Below are positions 8,977 to 21,046 of a DNA stretch of 64,000 nucleotides, in pieces; position 1 is the first letter of the stretch; every line of letters starts with the position of its first letter. The notes below the pieces were generated by a model, which saw nothing but the letters and a program-made list of their open reading frames with translations, had not been told where the DNA came from and ran no database searches. The stretch is from Serinicoccus profundi (lineage in GTDB: Bacteria > Actinomycetota > Actinomycetes > Actinomycetales > Dermatophilaceae). The position numbers and the translations under genes are program-made. The stretch spans positions 2,604,001-2,668,000 of the forward strand of contig NZ_CP042862.1 in assembly GCF_008001015.1 (NCBI RefSeq), written 5' to 3'.

Positions 8977-11506
8977 ACCTCACCTCGCACAGTCTCGTGG
9001 GCGGATCCACCGGCGGCGGCCGCGGAGAGCGACACGACGGCCCCGGCGTCGACGCCGAGGGTGGCGCGGACGGCGGACCCCAGGGAGTTGGTCGGCACCC
9101 ACACCACGGCGTCCGGCATGGTCGTCACCACCAGCGGCAGCTCCAGAGAGCCGGTCGCCGTGGAAACCGCCAGCAGGTCGCCCTCGGTGAGACCGAGGCC
9201 GGCCGCGGTGGCGGCGGAGACCCGGGCCACCGCGGGCTGGGCGGTGCCCGCCAGGAACGGCTCGCCGTCCTGCAGCCGGCCGGCGTCCAGCAGGTGGTGC
9301 CAGGTCGCGAGGACGGCCTCACCCGGTCCGGGCGTCGACGGCCCCGGCGCGGTCACGGTCGGCATGGTCGGACGGGTGCCCGCCCAGCGGTCCAGGCCGG
9401 TCAGCTCGCGCCGGATGTCGGTCACCGTCTCGGTGCCCAGGCGGATGCCCATGGCGCCGGAGAGGCGGTCGAGGATGACGTGGTCCGAGCTCGCCCCGCT
9501 CTCGATGGCCCGCTCGAAGGGGCGCAGGCGCCCCTCCCAGGTGACGTAGGCGCCGGCCTTCTCCTGCTGCGGTGCGACCGGGAGGATGACGTCGGCGTAG
9601 GCGTGGACCCCGCTCTCGCGGATCTCGAGGGAGACCACGAAGGCGCGCTCGAGGGCACGGCGGGCCAGGGCCGGGTCGGGCAGGTCGTCGATCTCGACAC
9701 CGCCCACCACCAGCGCGGCCAGCTCACCGTCCGCGGCGGCCTCCAGGATGCCGGTGAGGTCACGACCGGTGTGGCCCGGCAGCGCGTCGACACCCCAGCG
9801 GGAGGCGACCTCGGCCACGGCGCCGGCGTCGCCGACCGGGCGACCGCCCGGCAGCAGGCCGGGCAGGGTGCCGACGTCGACCGCACCGCGCTCACCGGCG
9901 CGGCGCGGCACCCAGCCAGCGCGGCGCCCGTGGCCTGCGCGAGGGCCGCGGCGGCGGAGAGGGCACCGGGGGTCGCGGCGAGCCGCTCCCCTACGAGGAT
10001 GACCGACCCGGCGGCCAGGGCGTCGGAGGCCGCGTGGACCGGGTTGACGCTCAGCGCCTCGACGGGTCCGTCGTCCGGGGTGCCCGGGCCGTCGCTGCGG
10101 CGCTGGGCCAGCGCGTGCAGCACCTCGGCCTCGGTGCCCGGCGCGGAGGCCAGCAGCGTGCCGTCGAGCTTGTCGAGCCCCCGTGTCTCGAAGGGCGCCA
10201 CGGAGAAGACCTGGGTGGCGTGCTTGCGCACCCCCTTGCGCAGGCGGAGGAAGACGATCGGGCTCTCCTCCTCGGGCTCCAGCCCGACGAGCAGGACCGA
10301 GGGCGCCGCCTCGAGGTCGGCATAGCTCACCTCGCGCCGACCGGCCACCGCGGCGGCCAGGAAGTCGGCCTCCTCAGCGCTGTGCGGACGGGCGCGGTGG
10401 TCGATGTCGTTGGTCCCGAGGGTGACGCGGGACAGCTTGGCGTAGGCGTAGGCGTCCTCGACGCTGACGCGGCCACCGGGCAGCACCCCGACGCCGCCGG
10501 CTCCGCGGGCGGCGGACAGCCCGGCCGCCGCGGCGGCGTAGGCGTCCCGCCAGGAGGTGACGGCATACTCACCGTCCGCGCCACGCACGACCGGGTCGTG
10601 GAGGCGGTCCGGGAGGGTGGCGTAGGTGAAGGCCCAGCGGCCCTTGTCGCAGTTCCACTCCTCGTTGACCTCGGGATCGTTGAGGGCCATCCGGCGCAGC
10701 ACCTGGCCGCGGCGGTGGTCGGTGCGGGTCGAGCAGCCGTCGGCGCAGTGCTCGCAGACGCTCGGCGTGGACACGAGGTCGAAGGGGCGCGAGCGGAAAC
10801 GGTAGGCGGCACCGGTGAGCGCGCCCACCGGGCAGATCTGGACGGTGTTGCCGGAGAAGTAGCTCTGGAAGGGCTGCTCCTCGTAGATGCCGACCTGCTG
10901 CAGCGCACCGCGCTCGATGAGCGCGATGAAGGGGTCACCGGCGATCTGCTCGGAGAAGCGGGTGCAGCGGGCGCAGAGGACGCAGCGCTCGCGGTCCAGG
11001 AGCACCTGGCTGGAGATGCTCACCGGCTTGGGGAAGGTCCGCTTGATGTCCTCGAAGCGCGAGGTGGGCCGACCGTCGGACATCGCCTGGTTCTGCAGCG
11101 GGCACTCGCCACCCTTGTCGCAGACCGGGCAGTCGAGGGGGTGGTTGACGAGCAACAGCTCCATCACCCCGGTCTGCGCCTTGTCGGCGACCTCGGAGGT
11201 GTGCTGCGTCTTGACCACCATGCCCGGTGACACCGCGATCGTGCACGACGCCTGCGGCTTGGGCATGGGCTTGAGGTTGCCCTCGCGGTCCGGGGTGGAG
11301 ACGTCGACGAGGCACTGCCGGCACGCACCGACCGGCTCGAGCAGCGGGTGGTCGCAGAAGCGCGGGACGTGGATCCCGACCTCCTCGGCCGCCCGGATGA
11401 CCAGGGTGCCCTCGGGGACCTCGACCTCGACGCCGTCGATGGTGACCTCGACCATCGTCACGTCCGCGTCGGCGTCCGTCGCCGGGCGTTCTGTCTTGAC
11501 GCTCAT
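8973..11506 (-). pseudogene. nuoG: NADH-quinone oxidoreductase subunit G, frameshifted as assembled
   Basis: Large iron-sulfur subunit of the peripheral arm. The intact N-terminal part (11506 to about 9915) shows the [2Fe-2S] cysteines ([19 protein letters not shown]), the His-containing [13 protein letters not shown] cluster region, CVLCARC, and the molybdopterin-oxidoreductase CEHCADGC motif. Near 9914 the frame is lost: the sequence reads ALAG-C where relatives read [14 protein letters not shown], and that continuation is found one frame over from GTG 9911 to 8973. One missing base (GCC TGG reduced to GC TGG) explains it. All 13 other subunits are intact, so either a sequencing error or a very recent lesion is likely. 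Start ATG overlaps the nuoF stop. Confidence 0.9.
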
Positions 11507-12816
11507 GCGGGCTGGCTCTCCTTCGCGAAGAGGGTGTTGCGCTCGGCGGGGAAGAGCTCGTGCCACGGGGTGTGCATGCCCGCCTCGAACTCCTCGCGGA
11601 AGTACTTGATGCCCGAGGTGACCGGGCTCGTCGCACCGTCACCGAGGGCGCAGAAGCTGCGGCCCAGGATGTTGTCGCAGATGTCGTCGAGCTTCTCGAT
11701 GTCGCCCTCGCGACCCTGACCGGCCTCGAGGCGGGCCAGGATCTGCTTGAGCCAGAAGGTGCCCTCCCGGCAGGGGGTGCACTTGCCGCACGACTCGTGG
11801 GCGTAGAAGTCGATCCAGCGCGAGACCGCGCGGACCACCGAGACGGTCTCGTCGAAGATCTGCAGCGCCCGGGTGCCGAGCATCGAACCCTCCGCCGCGA
11901 CCGACTCGAAGTCGAGCGGGACGTCGAGGTGGGCGTCGGTGAAGATCGGCGTGGAGGAGCCACCCGGGGTCCAGAACTTCAGCGCGCGGCCTCCGCGCAT
12001 GCCGCCGGCCATCTCGATGAGCTCGCGCAGGGTGATGCCCAGGGGCGCCTCGTACTGCCCCGGCCGCTCGACGTGGCCCGAGAGGCTGAAGAGACCGAAG
12101 CCCTGCGACTTCTCGGTGCCCATGCCGGCGAACCAGTCGGCGCCGTGCAGGACGATCGGCGGGACGCTGGCGATGCTCTCGACATTGTTGACCACGGTGG
12201 GCCGGGCGTAGAGGCCCGCGACCGCGGGGAACGGCGGCTTGAGCCGCGGCTGGCCGCGACGACCCTCGAGGGAGTCCAGCAGCGCCGTCTCCTCACCACA
12301 GATGTAGGCCCCGGCGCCCGCGTGGACGGTGATGTCCAGGTCGAACCCGCTGCCGAGGACGTCCTTGCCGAGGTAGCCCGCGGCATACGCCTCCTCGACG
12401 GCGCGCATGAGCCGGCGGTAGACGTGGACGACCTCGCCGCGCAGGTAGATGAACGCGTGGTGGCAGCCGATGGCGTAGGAGGTGATGATCATCCCCTCGA
12501 TGAGGAACTGCGGCGCAGCCATGAGCAGCGGCATGTCCTTGCAGGTCCCCGGCTCGGACTCGTCGGCGTTGACCACGAGGTAGCGCGGACCACCGTCCGG
12601 GGGCGGCAGGAAGCCCCACTTCATGCCCGTGGGGAAGCCCGCTCCCCCGCGACCGCGCAGGCCGGAGTCCTTGGCGGCGGCCACGAGGTCGGCGGCATCG
12701 CCGGCCAGCGCCTTGCGAAGCGCGGCGTAGCCGTCGTGCTCCTCGTAGGTCTCCAGCGTCCAGGACCGCTCGGCGTCCCAGAACTCCGACAGGATCGGGG
12801 TCAGCTGCGTGCTCAC
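11503..12816 (-). CDS. nuoF: NADH-quinone oxidoreductase subunit F
   Basis: NADH- and FMN-binding subunit where electrons enter complex I. In order: the NADH-binding glycine-rich [13 protein letters not shown] near residue 50, the FMN region [14 protein letters not shown] near residue 165, and the [4Fe-4S] motif [12 protein letters not shown] near residue 345. Length 437 is typical. The GTG start at 12816 overlaps the nuoE stop; longer upstream reading is just open frame inside nuoE. Confidence 0.97.
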   Translation of the reverse strand: MSTQLTPILSEFWDAERSWTLETYEEHDGYAALRKALAGDAADLVAAAKDSGLRGRGGAGFPTGMKWGFLPPPDGGPRYLVVNADESEPGTCKDMPLLMAAPQFLIEGMIITSYAIGCHHAFIYLRGEVVHVYRRLMRAVEEAYAAGYLGKDVLGSGFDLDITVHAGAGAYICGEETALLDSLEGRRGQPRLKPPFPAVAGLYARPTVVNNVESIASVPPIVLHGADWFAGMGTEKSQGFGLFSLSGHVERPGQYEAPLGITLRELIEMAGGMRGGRALKFWTPGGSSTPIFTDAHLDVPLDFESVAAEGSMLGTRALQIFDETVSVVRAVSRWIDFYAHESCGKCTPCREGTFWLKQILARLEAGQGREGDIEKLDDICDNILGRSFCALGDGATSPVTSGIKYFREEFEAGMHTPWHELFPAERNTLFAKESQPA

Positions 12817-13672
12817 GCGTCGTCTCCCTTGCTCGTCTCGTCGACGTCCTTGACTCCCTCGGAGGTGGGGACCTCGTCCGGCTCGTTGGCGCCGGTGTTG
12901 ACCGAGTCGTACTGCCCGGCCGCCTGTCCGCCGGCCGCACCCTGGGCCGACGCGTCGGTGTCGGTGCCGGCATCGGGGCGCGGCGCCGTCCACCCCTTCT
13001 CCTTGGCCAGGAGGGTGCCGCGCAGCGACGCCTCGCCGGCGCCCGGCCCCTCGTCGGCCAGGCCGTCGGGGAAGCCGGCCAGCACCCGGCTGACCTGCTT
13101 GAAGCTGCAGACCCGCGAGGGCCCACGGGTCGGCGTCACCTGGTCGCCGGCCCGGAGGCGGTCCACGAGGTGCTTGGTGCTCTCCGGGGTCTGGTGGTCG
13201 AAGAACTCCCAGTTGACCATGACGACCGGGGCGAAGTCGCAGGCGGCGTTGCACTCCACCCGCTCCAGGGTGATCGCGCCGTCCTCGGTGGTCTCGTCGT
13301 GACCGACGCCGAGGTGCTCGCTGACCTCCTCGAAGATCTGGTCGCCGCCCATGATCGCGCAGAGCGTGTTGGTGCAGACGCCCACGGTGTACTCACCGTT
13401 GGGGTGACGCTTGTACTGGGTGTAGAAGGTCGCGACCCCGCTGACCTCGGCGGTCGTGAGGTCGAGCAACTCGGCGCACAACCGGACACCGCGGCCGGTG
13501 ACGTAGCCGTCGACCGACTGGACGAGGTGGAGCATCGGCAGCAGGGCCGAGCGCTTCTGCGGGTAGCGCGCGATGATCTGCTCGCTGTCCGCCACCAACC
13601 GGGCCAGCACGTCCTCGGGGTAGGGCTCCTCCGAGGCGTGCAGCGGGGTGTGGTGGTGCAGGGGGTCCGCAC

Positions 13673-13676
<4 letters not shown>
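12813..13676 (-). CDS. nuoE: NADH-quinone oxidoreductase subunit E
   Basis: Thioredoxin-like [2Fe-2S] subunit that binds NuoF. The four cluster ligands are in [11 protein letters not shown] and CNAACDFAP. The first 175 residues are the core; the remaining ~110 residues, including an Asp/Gly/Thr-rich low-complexity end, are an actinobacterial-style extension. Start ATG overlaps the nuoD stop. Confidence 0.96.
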
Positions 13677-15096
<1,420 letters not shown>

Positions 15097-15097
<1 letters not shown>

Positions 15098-15918
15098 CAG
15101 CTGTAGCTCCTGCGCTGGTCGGGGGCCGGGATGGTGGCACCCTTGTACTCGACCGGGATGCCGCCCAGCGGGTAGTCCTTGCGCTGCGGGTGACCGGGCC
15201 AGTCGTCCGGCATGAGGATGCGGGTCAGGCCGGGGTGGCCCTCGAAGACGATGCCGAACATGTCCCAGGTCTCCCGCTCGTGCCAGTCGTTCGCCGGGTA
15301 GGTGCCGACGATCGAGGGGATCCGCGGATCCTCGTCGGGGCAGGTCACCTCGATGCGCACCCGGCGCACCCCGTGGGTGATCGACTGGAAGTGGTAGACC
15401 GCGTGCAGCTCGGCGCCCTCCTGCTGCGGCCAGTGCACCCCGGACACGCCGGTGCAGATCTCGAAGCGCAGCCGCGGGTCGTCGCGCAGCGGGCGCACGA
15501 TCGCCGGCAGATGGTCACGGTGCACGTGCAGGGTGAGCTCGTCACGGTCCACGACCACGCGCTCGAGACCGGCGGCGACGGCCTGCGGGGCCGCGGCCTC
15601 GAGGGCGTCGACCACCTCGTCGAAGTAGGAGCCGTAGGGGCGCTCCGCGGCCCCGGGCAGCAGCACGGGCACCTGCAGCCCGCCGTAGCCGGAGGTGTCG
15701 GTGCCCAGCGAGCCGCCGAACATCCCCTTCTTGTGCGCGACCTGCACCGGCGCGGAGGAGTCGGTCTGCACCGACGCGGGCACGGAGCCGCCACCGCTCT
15801 CCTGGGCGCGGGTCGTGTCGACCTTCTGGTCCTCGGTGCGCTCCGGGGCGTTGGCGCGGTCCTCGGTGGTCTCCTGGGCCGGCGGCTGCTTGTCCGGCAT
15901 CTCGGGTCCGCTACCCAT
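15097..15918 (-). CDS. nuoC: NADH-quinone oxidoreductase subunit C
   Basis: 30-kDa-type peripheral subunit. The conserved [28 protein letters not shown] segment begins near residue 210 and is diagnostic. The first ~70 residues are a Glu/Thr/Ser-rich extension not present in short NuoC proteins. AAGGAG lies 9 bases before ATG 15918 (and 6 before an alternative GTG at 15921). Stop overlaps the nuoD start by one base. Confidence 0.96.
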
Positions 15919-15994
15919 CACGCCAGGCTCCTTCCGGCGTGATTCCGCGCTCGCTCCGGGCCTCGCTCCGCTGCGTGTCCTCGCTTCGCTGTCA
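15919..15994. repeat. nuoB-nuoC spacer with repeated GCGGAGCGAGG-like words
   Basis: This is the only sizeable gap inside the nuo operon. On the transcribed (minus) strand it contains several degenerate copies of a GMAGCGAGG word and is bounded by GGCGTGAT and its complement ATCACGCC, able to close a stem around the repeats. A second GGCGTGATG lies at the nuoC start. It could be a processing or attenuation structure; no family is recognised. Confidence 0.45.
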
Positions 15995-16549
15995 TCACGC
16001 CAAGAGCCCCTTCATCTCGCCCGTCGGCATCGCCCTCAGCGCCGCGGCCTCGGCCGCCCGGGCGGCCTCCTCGCGGTTGACCGAGAACTTGAACTCGCGG
16101 ATCTGCTTGTGCAGCTCCAGGACCGCATTGAGCAGCATCTCCGGCCGCGGCGGACAGCCCGGCAGGTAGACGTCGACCGGCACGATGTGGTCGACACCCT
16201 GGACGATGGCGTAGTTGTTGAACATGCCGCCCGAGCTGGCGCAGACACCCATGGAGATGACCCACTTGGGGTTGGGCATCTGGTCGTAGACCTGGCGCAC
16301 GACCGGCGCCATCTTCTGCGACACCCGCCCGGCCACGATCATGAGGTCGGCCTGACGCGGGGTGGCGGCGAAGCGCTCCATACCGAAGCGGGCGATGTCG
16401 TAGTCGGGGGTGCCGACCGCCATCATCTCGATCGCGCAGCAGGCCAACCCGAAGGTCGCCGGCCAGACGGAGTACTGCCGCAGATGGCCGGCCAGTCCCT
16501 CGACCGTCGCCAGCATGATCCCGCCGGGGATCTTGTCCTCAAGGCCCAT
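15995..16549 (-). CDS. nuoB: NADH-quinone oxidoreductase subunit B
   Basis: PSST-type subunit that carries the terminal cluster N2 and donates electrons to quinone. Cluster ligands are visible: tandem cysteines in [10 protein letters not shown] near residue 38, the cysteine of [12 protein letters not shown], and [11 protein letters not shown]. Length 184 is typical. ATG 16549 lies 25 bases after nuoA. Confidence 0.97.
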   Translation of the reverse strand: MGLEDKIPGGIMLATVEGLAGHLRQYSVWPATFGLACCAIEMMAVGTPDYDIARFGMERFAATPRQADLMIVAGRVSQKMAPVVRQVYDQMPNPKWVISMGVCASSGGMFNNYAIVQGVDHIVPVDVYLPGCPPRPEMLLNAVLELHKQIREFKFSVNREEAARAAEAAALRAMPTGEMKGLLA

Positions 16550-16574
16550 CGCTACCGCACCTCACTCTCTGTCG

Positions 16575-16940
16575 TCAGTCCCATTCCAGTCCCCCGCGGC
16601 TCCACTCGTAGACGAACGGCACCGACACGACCACCAGGAAGAGCAGCATCGCCAGCACCGAGAACAACCCGACCTGGTCGAAGGCCACCGCGAACGGGTA
16701 GAGGAAGAGCACCTCGACGTCGAAGACGATGAAGAGCATGGCCGTCAGGTAGTACTTCACCGGCACGCGTCCGCCCTCGTGCGCCTGCGGCGTCGGCTGG
16801 ATCCCGCACTCGTAGGCCTCGGCCTTGGCCCGGTTGTAGGTGGTGCGCCCCAGCAGGGCACCACCGAAGACCGACCCGAAGGCAAAGAGGAGGCCGAAGA
16901 GCAGGAAGAAGACGACCGGCAGATACGGGTGGTAGTCCAT
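16575..16940 (-). CDS. nuoA: NADH-quinone oxidoreductase subunit A
   Basis: First gene of the nuo operon; small three-helix membrane subunit (121 residues). KAEAYECGIQPTP is the conserved loop whose cysteine changes exposure with enzyme state, and VFDVEVLFLYPFAVAF is the second helix with the conserved acidic residues. I chose ATG 16940 because AAGGAG sits 11 bases before it; a GTG at 16952 overlaps that site. The preceding gene on this strand ends 85 bases upstream, leaving room for a promoter. Confidence 0.95.
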   Translation of the reverse strand: MDYHPYLPVVFFLLFGLLFAFGSVFGGALLGRTTYNRAKAEAYECGIQPTPQAHEGGRVPVKYYLTAMLFIVFDVEVLFLYPFAVAFDQVGLFSVLAMLLFLVVVSVPFVYEWSRGGLEWD

Positions 16941-17003
16941 CAGTGCCAGCACTCCTTTCGAGAGATGCCCGGCGTCGGGCCGGCCAGGGTCGCGCGCGTC
17001 CCA

Positions 17004-17009
17004 ATCCTA
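17004..17009 (-). promoter_or_regulatory. Possible -10 element for the nuo operon
   Basis: TAGGAT on the minus strand, about 65 bases before the nuoA ATG, in the only gap in front of the operon. No convincing -35 hexamer is seen, as is usual for actinobacterial SigA promoters. Confidence 0.35.
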
Positions 17010-17025
17010 GGGGTGAACATGGTCA

Positions 17026-18323
17026 TCATGCCGCCGGGGTCATCTTGCTCAAGGCATTGATGACCCGGTCGTCCAGACCACCACCGCGCTCCTGCGGCAG
17101 ATTGGCCATGATCTTGAGCAGCAGCCGCATGAGTGAGCGCCGGGGCAGACCGTACTTCACGGCGAGCCGCATGATCTCCGGCTTGCCGATGAGCGTGGCG
17201 AAACCACGGCCCAGCGTGTAGTAACCGCCGAGCGCGCCCTTCATCGCCGTGGTGTAGGAGCGCAGCACCGCCTCGGTCTCCCCGGGGGTGGCGCGCGCGA
17301 GCGCGGAGGCGATGACCTCGGCGGCGTGCCGGCCGGCCTCCATCGCCTCGGCGATACCCTCGCCGTTGAAGGGGTTGACCATGCCGCCCGCGTCACCGAC
17401 GAGGAGCAGGCCCCGGTCGTAGAGCGGCTGACGGTTGAAGCACATCGGCAGCGCAGCACCACGGATCGGGCCCTGCTGCGTCTCCTCCGAGAACGTCCAG
17501 TCCTGCGGCATGGTGGCGATCCAGCGCTTCATGACGTCGCGGTAGTCGAAGGTGCCGAAGGCCTCGGCCGTGTCGAGGATCCCGAGGCCGACGTTGGCCG
17601 TGCCATCGCCGACGGGGAAGATCCACCCGTAGCCGGGCATGAGGACCTCGTTCTGGCCGTTCTGGTCCTTGGTCCACAGCTCCAGCCAGGACTCGAGGTA
17701 GGGGTCGTCGTGCCGGGGGGTCTCGAAGTAGGCGCGCACCGCCCACCCCCATGGGGCGGTCGTCGCGCTTCGGCCGGTCCATGGCCAGCGAGAGTCGACT
17801 GGAGTTGCCGTCCGCCGCGACGACGACGCGGGACCGGAACTCGCGGCGCTCGCCGGTCGCGCGGCCGTCCTCGCCCATGACCTTGGCGCGGACGCCGCAG
17901 ATGTGACCGCGGCTGTCGAGCACCGGCTCCTGGACGTTGATGCCCTCGAGCAGCCGGGCGCCGCGCGTCACGGCGTGCCGGGCGAGGATCTCGTCGAGGT
18001 CGTGCCGGGTGCGGACCAGGCCGAAGGGCGGGAAGGTCTCGTTGCCCGGCCAGTCCCAGCTCCAGGCGCATGCCGCCACCGAGGATGCGCAGTCCGCGGG
18101 TGCGGTGCCAGCCGTCGGCCTCGTCGATGGGCACCCCGAGGCTGATGAGCTCGCGCACCGCCCGCGGGGTCAGCCCGTCGCCGCAGATCTTGTCGCGGGG
18201 GAAGGAGGACTTCTCCAGGAGGAGGACGTCGAGCCCGTGGGACGCGAGGTATGCCGCAGTGCTGGCGCCTCCCGGCCCGGCTCCGACGACGATGACATCG
18301 GCGGTCTCGACCTGCTCACTCAC
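17026..18323 (-). pseudogene. Geranylgeranyl-reductase-family flavoprotein with two frameshifts
   Basis: FAD-dependent reductase of the GGR/MenJ type, which in relatives saturates isoprenoid chains such as the menaquinone tail. The N-terminal dinucleotide fold VIVVGAGPGGASTAAYL and the LLVGDAGGMVNPFNGEGI FAD motif are clear, as is KICGDGLTPRAV. The product is split over three frames: an extra base in a C3 run at 18055-18057 (relatives read LELDWPGNETF) and an extra base in the C5 run at 17746-17750 (restoring WAVRAYFETP). Corrected, it is a full-length protein of about 430 residues. GTG 18323 is preferred (GCGAGG 9 bases upstream); TTG 18347 is possible. It lies between the quinone enzyme operon and menG/menF, supporting a menaquinone role. 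Confidence 0.85.
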
Positions 18324-18376
18324 GGTGTTTGGCCTCGCTTGTGACAACCTTCACGAACTCGGCCGAGTCTAGGCCT

Positions 18377-18405
18377 GCACCCCCTCCAGATCGGCCCAGG
18401 GGTGC
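18377..18405. other. Inverted repeat upstream of the reductase gene
   Basis: GCACCCC and GGGGTGC are separated by 15 bases in the 140-bp gap between the exonuclease stop and the reductase start. It could be a weak terminator for the upstream gene or an operator; there is no T-run. Confidence 0.3.
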
Positions 18406-18464
18406 CTCAGAGGGATTAGGCCACAGAACTGTCGCAAAACTGAGGCGTCGGGAGTCGGCCGAGC

Positions 18465-19184
18465 TCATCGTGACAGGACGTCGGAGAGCCGCAGCGCCGC
18501 CCCGCGCTGCTCCTCCATCTCCGCGGCCTGGGCGAGGAAGAGCTCGGCGCAGGCCAGGGCATCGGTCACCGCCGAGTGCGCGCGGTAGCGCGGGAGGCGG
18601 TAGTGCCGGCGGCAGGCGTCCAGCCGGAGCCGGCCGGAGGCCAGCTCCGGCGTCGGCACCCGCAGCAGTCGTTGCGCGAGGGTGAGGGTGTCGATGACCT
18701 GGAAGGGGACCCCCGCACCGTAGAGACGACGGCACGCCGCGGTGAGGAAGTCGACCTCGATCTGAGCGAAGTGGGCCAGCAGCACCCTGCGCACCGGCTC
18801 CGCTCCCCCAGCGTCCGCGGGCGGGGCCAGCAGCGCCCCCAGGACCCGGGGCACCACCGCCTCGAGGTCGGGGGCGAGGGCGAGCCGGTCGTCGGTGAGC
18901 CCGTGGTAGACCGCGGAGCCACCCACCGGGCCCTGCGGGCGGACCAGCTCGTGGCGGGCCTCCGACAGCACGATGCGGCCACGGACCACCGGCACCCACC
19001 CCACCGAGAGCACCTCGTGCCGGCGCGGGTCGATGCCGGTGGTCTCCAGGTCGAGAGCGAGCAGCTCCACCTCGACCAGGGGGGTGCGCGGGTCGACCGC
19101 CGCCGCGGCCGGGAGGTCGGCCACCGGACCGGGCGGCAGGTCCGGGCGTGCACCCCACCGGCCGAGCGCGTCGCGCCACCCCAT
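18465..19184 (-). CDS. DnaQ-like 3'-5' exonuclease (DEDDh)
   Basis: Exonuclease-fold protein of 239 residues. Exo I is LALDLETTGIDP (Asp/Glu ligands), exo II includes LLAHFAQIEVDFL, and exo III is YRAHSAVTDALACAELF with the DEDDh histidine and final aspartate. It follows the DUF294 gene directly, with the ATG overlapping that gene's stop. This pair is recurrent in actinobacteria and proteobacteria, suggesting a shared nucleotide- or RNA-related job, but the substrate is not known. Confidence 0.85.
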   Translation of the reverse strand: MGWRDALGRWGARPDLPPGPVADLPAAAAVDPRTPLVEVELLALDLETTGIDPRRHEVLSVGWVPVVRGRIVLSEARHELVRPQGPVGGSAVYHGLTDDRLALAPDLEAVVPRVLGALLAPPADAGGAEPVRRVLLAHFAQIEVDFLTAACRRLYGAGVPFQVIDTLTLAQRLLRVPTPELASGRLRLDACRRHYRLPRYRAHSAVTDALACAELFLAQAAEMEEQRGAALRLSDVLSR

Positions 19185-21037
19185 CAGGTGACCTGGGGCA
19201 ACCGCGAGGACAGGCCCTGCTGGGCGGTCCGGACGATGGCGAAGGCGTCCCGCAGGTGGCGGCGGTCCAGGCTCCCCAGCTCCCGCGGGTCGAGGTGGTT
19301 GTCGGGCGCCTCGCCGGCCGCGACGCGGTCCGCCTGGTGCCTCAGCCGGAGGTAGGAGAGCAGCTCCAGGGCATCGGTGAGGTCGGTCGCGCCCTCGGCG
19401 GACAGGAGGCCCGCGCTGCGGGCGGCAGCGAGCCGCGCCCCGGTGCCGAGGGCCGTCGAGGAGGCACGCAACGCCTGGACCCGGGCCAGCTGCACGATCG
19501 CCGCGATCCCCCGCTTGAGGTCGAGGGTGTCCCGGTGCTGACCGGCGTCCTCGAGGACGAATCCCCGGAAGAAGCCGATCGGTGGACGCATCCGCGTCGA
19601 CTGCGCGGTGAGGTAGGCCAGCAGGAGGTCCGACCTGGCGCCGAGGGGAACGACCTCCGAGCGCAGGGTCTCGACGAGGGTGTCGTCACCGTGCACGGCC
19701 CGCATGTCGTAGAAGATCGCCGCCCACAGCACGGCGTCGGGCGTCGGCTCCCCGCTCCACCGCGCGAACTGCTCGCGCCACGCGCTCGTGCGCAGGCGCC
19801 ACCGCGGGTTGGTCGCCATGATCTCGCCGTCGCACCGGGGGAAGCCGCAGGCCTCCAGGCCGGCGGTGACCCGCTCCGCGAGCTCGGTCCACCACGGGTC
19901 GTCGGGGTCGGCGTCGTCGGCGAGCACGAGCGCGTGGTCCTGGTCGCCGCCCAGTCCCTGCTCCTCTCGTGCGGCCGAGCCGAGCGCGGCCCAGGCATAC
20001 CTCCCGGGCGCGGGGCCGAGCTCGGCCTCGGCGAGCGCGATGAGGCGTCGGGTCAGCGCGTCGGTGAGGGCCGCGACGACCCGCCCGACGTCCTGCGCCG
20101 TGGCGTCCTCGCGCACGAGCTGGCCGACGACGGTCGGGATCCTCGCCGCCTGCTCGACGACGCCGGCCAGGTCGTCCTGCCGCTGGATGTCGGCCACGAC
20201 GTAGACCGGGTTGGACCGCTCGAGGCGCACGAGGTCGGTCGTGGTCACCAGCCCGAGCACGCGGCCGTCCTCGAGCACCGGCAGGTGGTGGATGTTGCGC
20301 CCGGTCATCTCCAGCATGGCCTCGAGCGCCAGCGCCCGGGCGGGGAGGGTGACGGGGTCACGGGTCATCACCTCGCCGACCGGGGTGTCCGCCGCCAACC
20401 CGGCGGCGAGCACGCGGCGGCGCAGGTCGCGGTCGGTGACGATCCCGACGAGGGCGTCACCCTCCATGACGAGCAGCGAGGAGACCCCCGCCCGCGTCAT
20501 GACCCGCGCCCCCTCCGCGACGGTGGCCGAGGGGGTGACGACGACGGGCTCGCCGCGCAGGAGGTCGCGGACCGAGGTCTTGAGCACCGCCGACCCCCGG
20601 ACCGGCGCCTGCAGCTGCCGGAGCGCCGCGGTGATGCGCCCGTGGTGGGTGGCCGCGAAGTGCACGGCCACCGCGGGGTGCTCGGCGACGAGGGTCTCGA
20701 AGTCCTCCTGCGGCAGCTCCAGCAGCAGGGTGTCCTCCCGCGCGGTGACGTCGTAGCGCGTGGGCAGGTGCTCCACGAGGGCCGACATCCCGAAGCCGCC
20801 CCCGGCGCCGACCCGGTCGACCAGGTGCCCGTCGTCGGTGATGTCCACGGCCCCGGAGCGGACGAGGAAGAGGCGGTCGCCACGCTCCCCGGCTCGCAGG
20901 ATGTGCGTGCCGCGTCGGGCATAGCTGATCGAGCAGCGCTGCGGGAGCGCGTCGAGGACCTGCGCCGGCAGGGCGTCGAAGGGCGGGTGCTCCGCGAGGA
21001 AGTCCCGGATCTCGGCCAGCTCGACGTCCATGGTCAC
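19184..21037 (-). CDS. cNMP-binding/CBS/DUF294 nucleotidyltransferase-like protein
   Basis: Multi-domain cytoplasmic signalling protein of 617 residues. A cyclic-nucleotide-binding-like beta-barrel occupies about 15-130 (GERGDRLFLVRSGAVDI), two CBS motifs about 155-275 (VSSLLVMEGDALVGIVTDRD and IHHLPVLEDGRVLGLVTTTD), a GlnD-like nucleotidyltransferase domain about 310-470 (ALGSAAREEQGLGGDQDHAL has the G-S and D-x-D catalytic pattern), and a C-terminal DUF294_C helical domain. CBS units usually sense adenine nucleotides. It follows menG and overlaps the exonuclease. GTG 21037 or ATG 21031 can start it. The target is unknown. Confidence 0.85.
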   Translation of the reverse strand: MTMDVELAEIRDFLAEHPPFDALPAQVLDALPQRCSISYARRGTHILRAGERGDRLFLVRSGAVDITDDGHLVDRVGAGGGFGMSALVEHLPTRYDVTAREDTLLLELPQEDFETLVAEHPAVAVHFAATHHGRITAALRQLQAPVRGSAVLKTSVRDLLRGEPVVVTPSATVAEGARVMTRAGVSSLLVMEGDALVGIVTDRDLRRRVLAAGLAADTPVGEVMTRDPVTLPARALALEAMLEMTGRNIHHLPVLEDGRVLGLVTTTDLVRLERSNPVYVVADIQRQDDLAGVVEQAARIPTVVGQLVREDATAQDVGRVVAALTDALTRRLIALAEAELGPAPGRYAWAALGSAAREEQGLGGDQDHALVLADDADPDDPWWTELAERVTAGLEACGFPRCDGEIMATNPRWRLRTSAWREQFARWSGEPTPDAVLWAAIFYDMRAVHGDDTLVETLRSEVVPLGARSDLLLAYLTAQSTRMRPPIGFFRGFVLEDAGQHRDTLDLKRGIAAIVQLARVQALRASSTALGTGARLAAARSAGLLSAEGATDLTDALELLSYLRLRHQADRVAAGEAPDNHLDPRELGSLDRRHLRDAFAIVRTAQQGLSSRLPQVT

Positions 21038-21046
21038 CGCGCCGCT

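Noticed and set aside
9422-9911. nuoG as two separate genes
   Set aside because: The second part begins in the middle of a conserved segment with no ribosome binding site and the two parts join with one added base.
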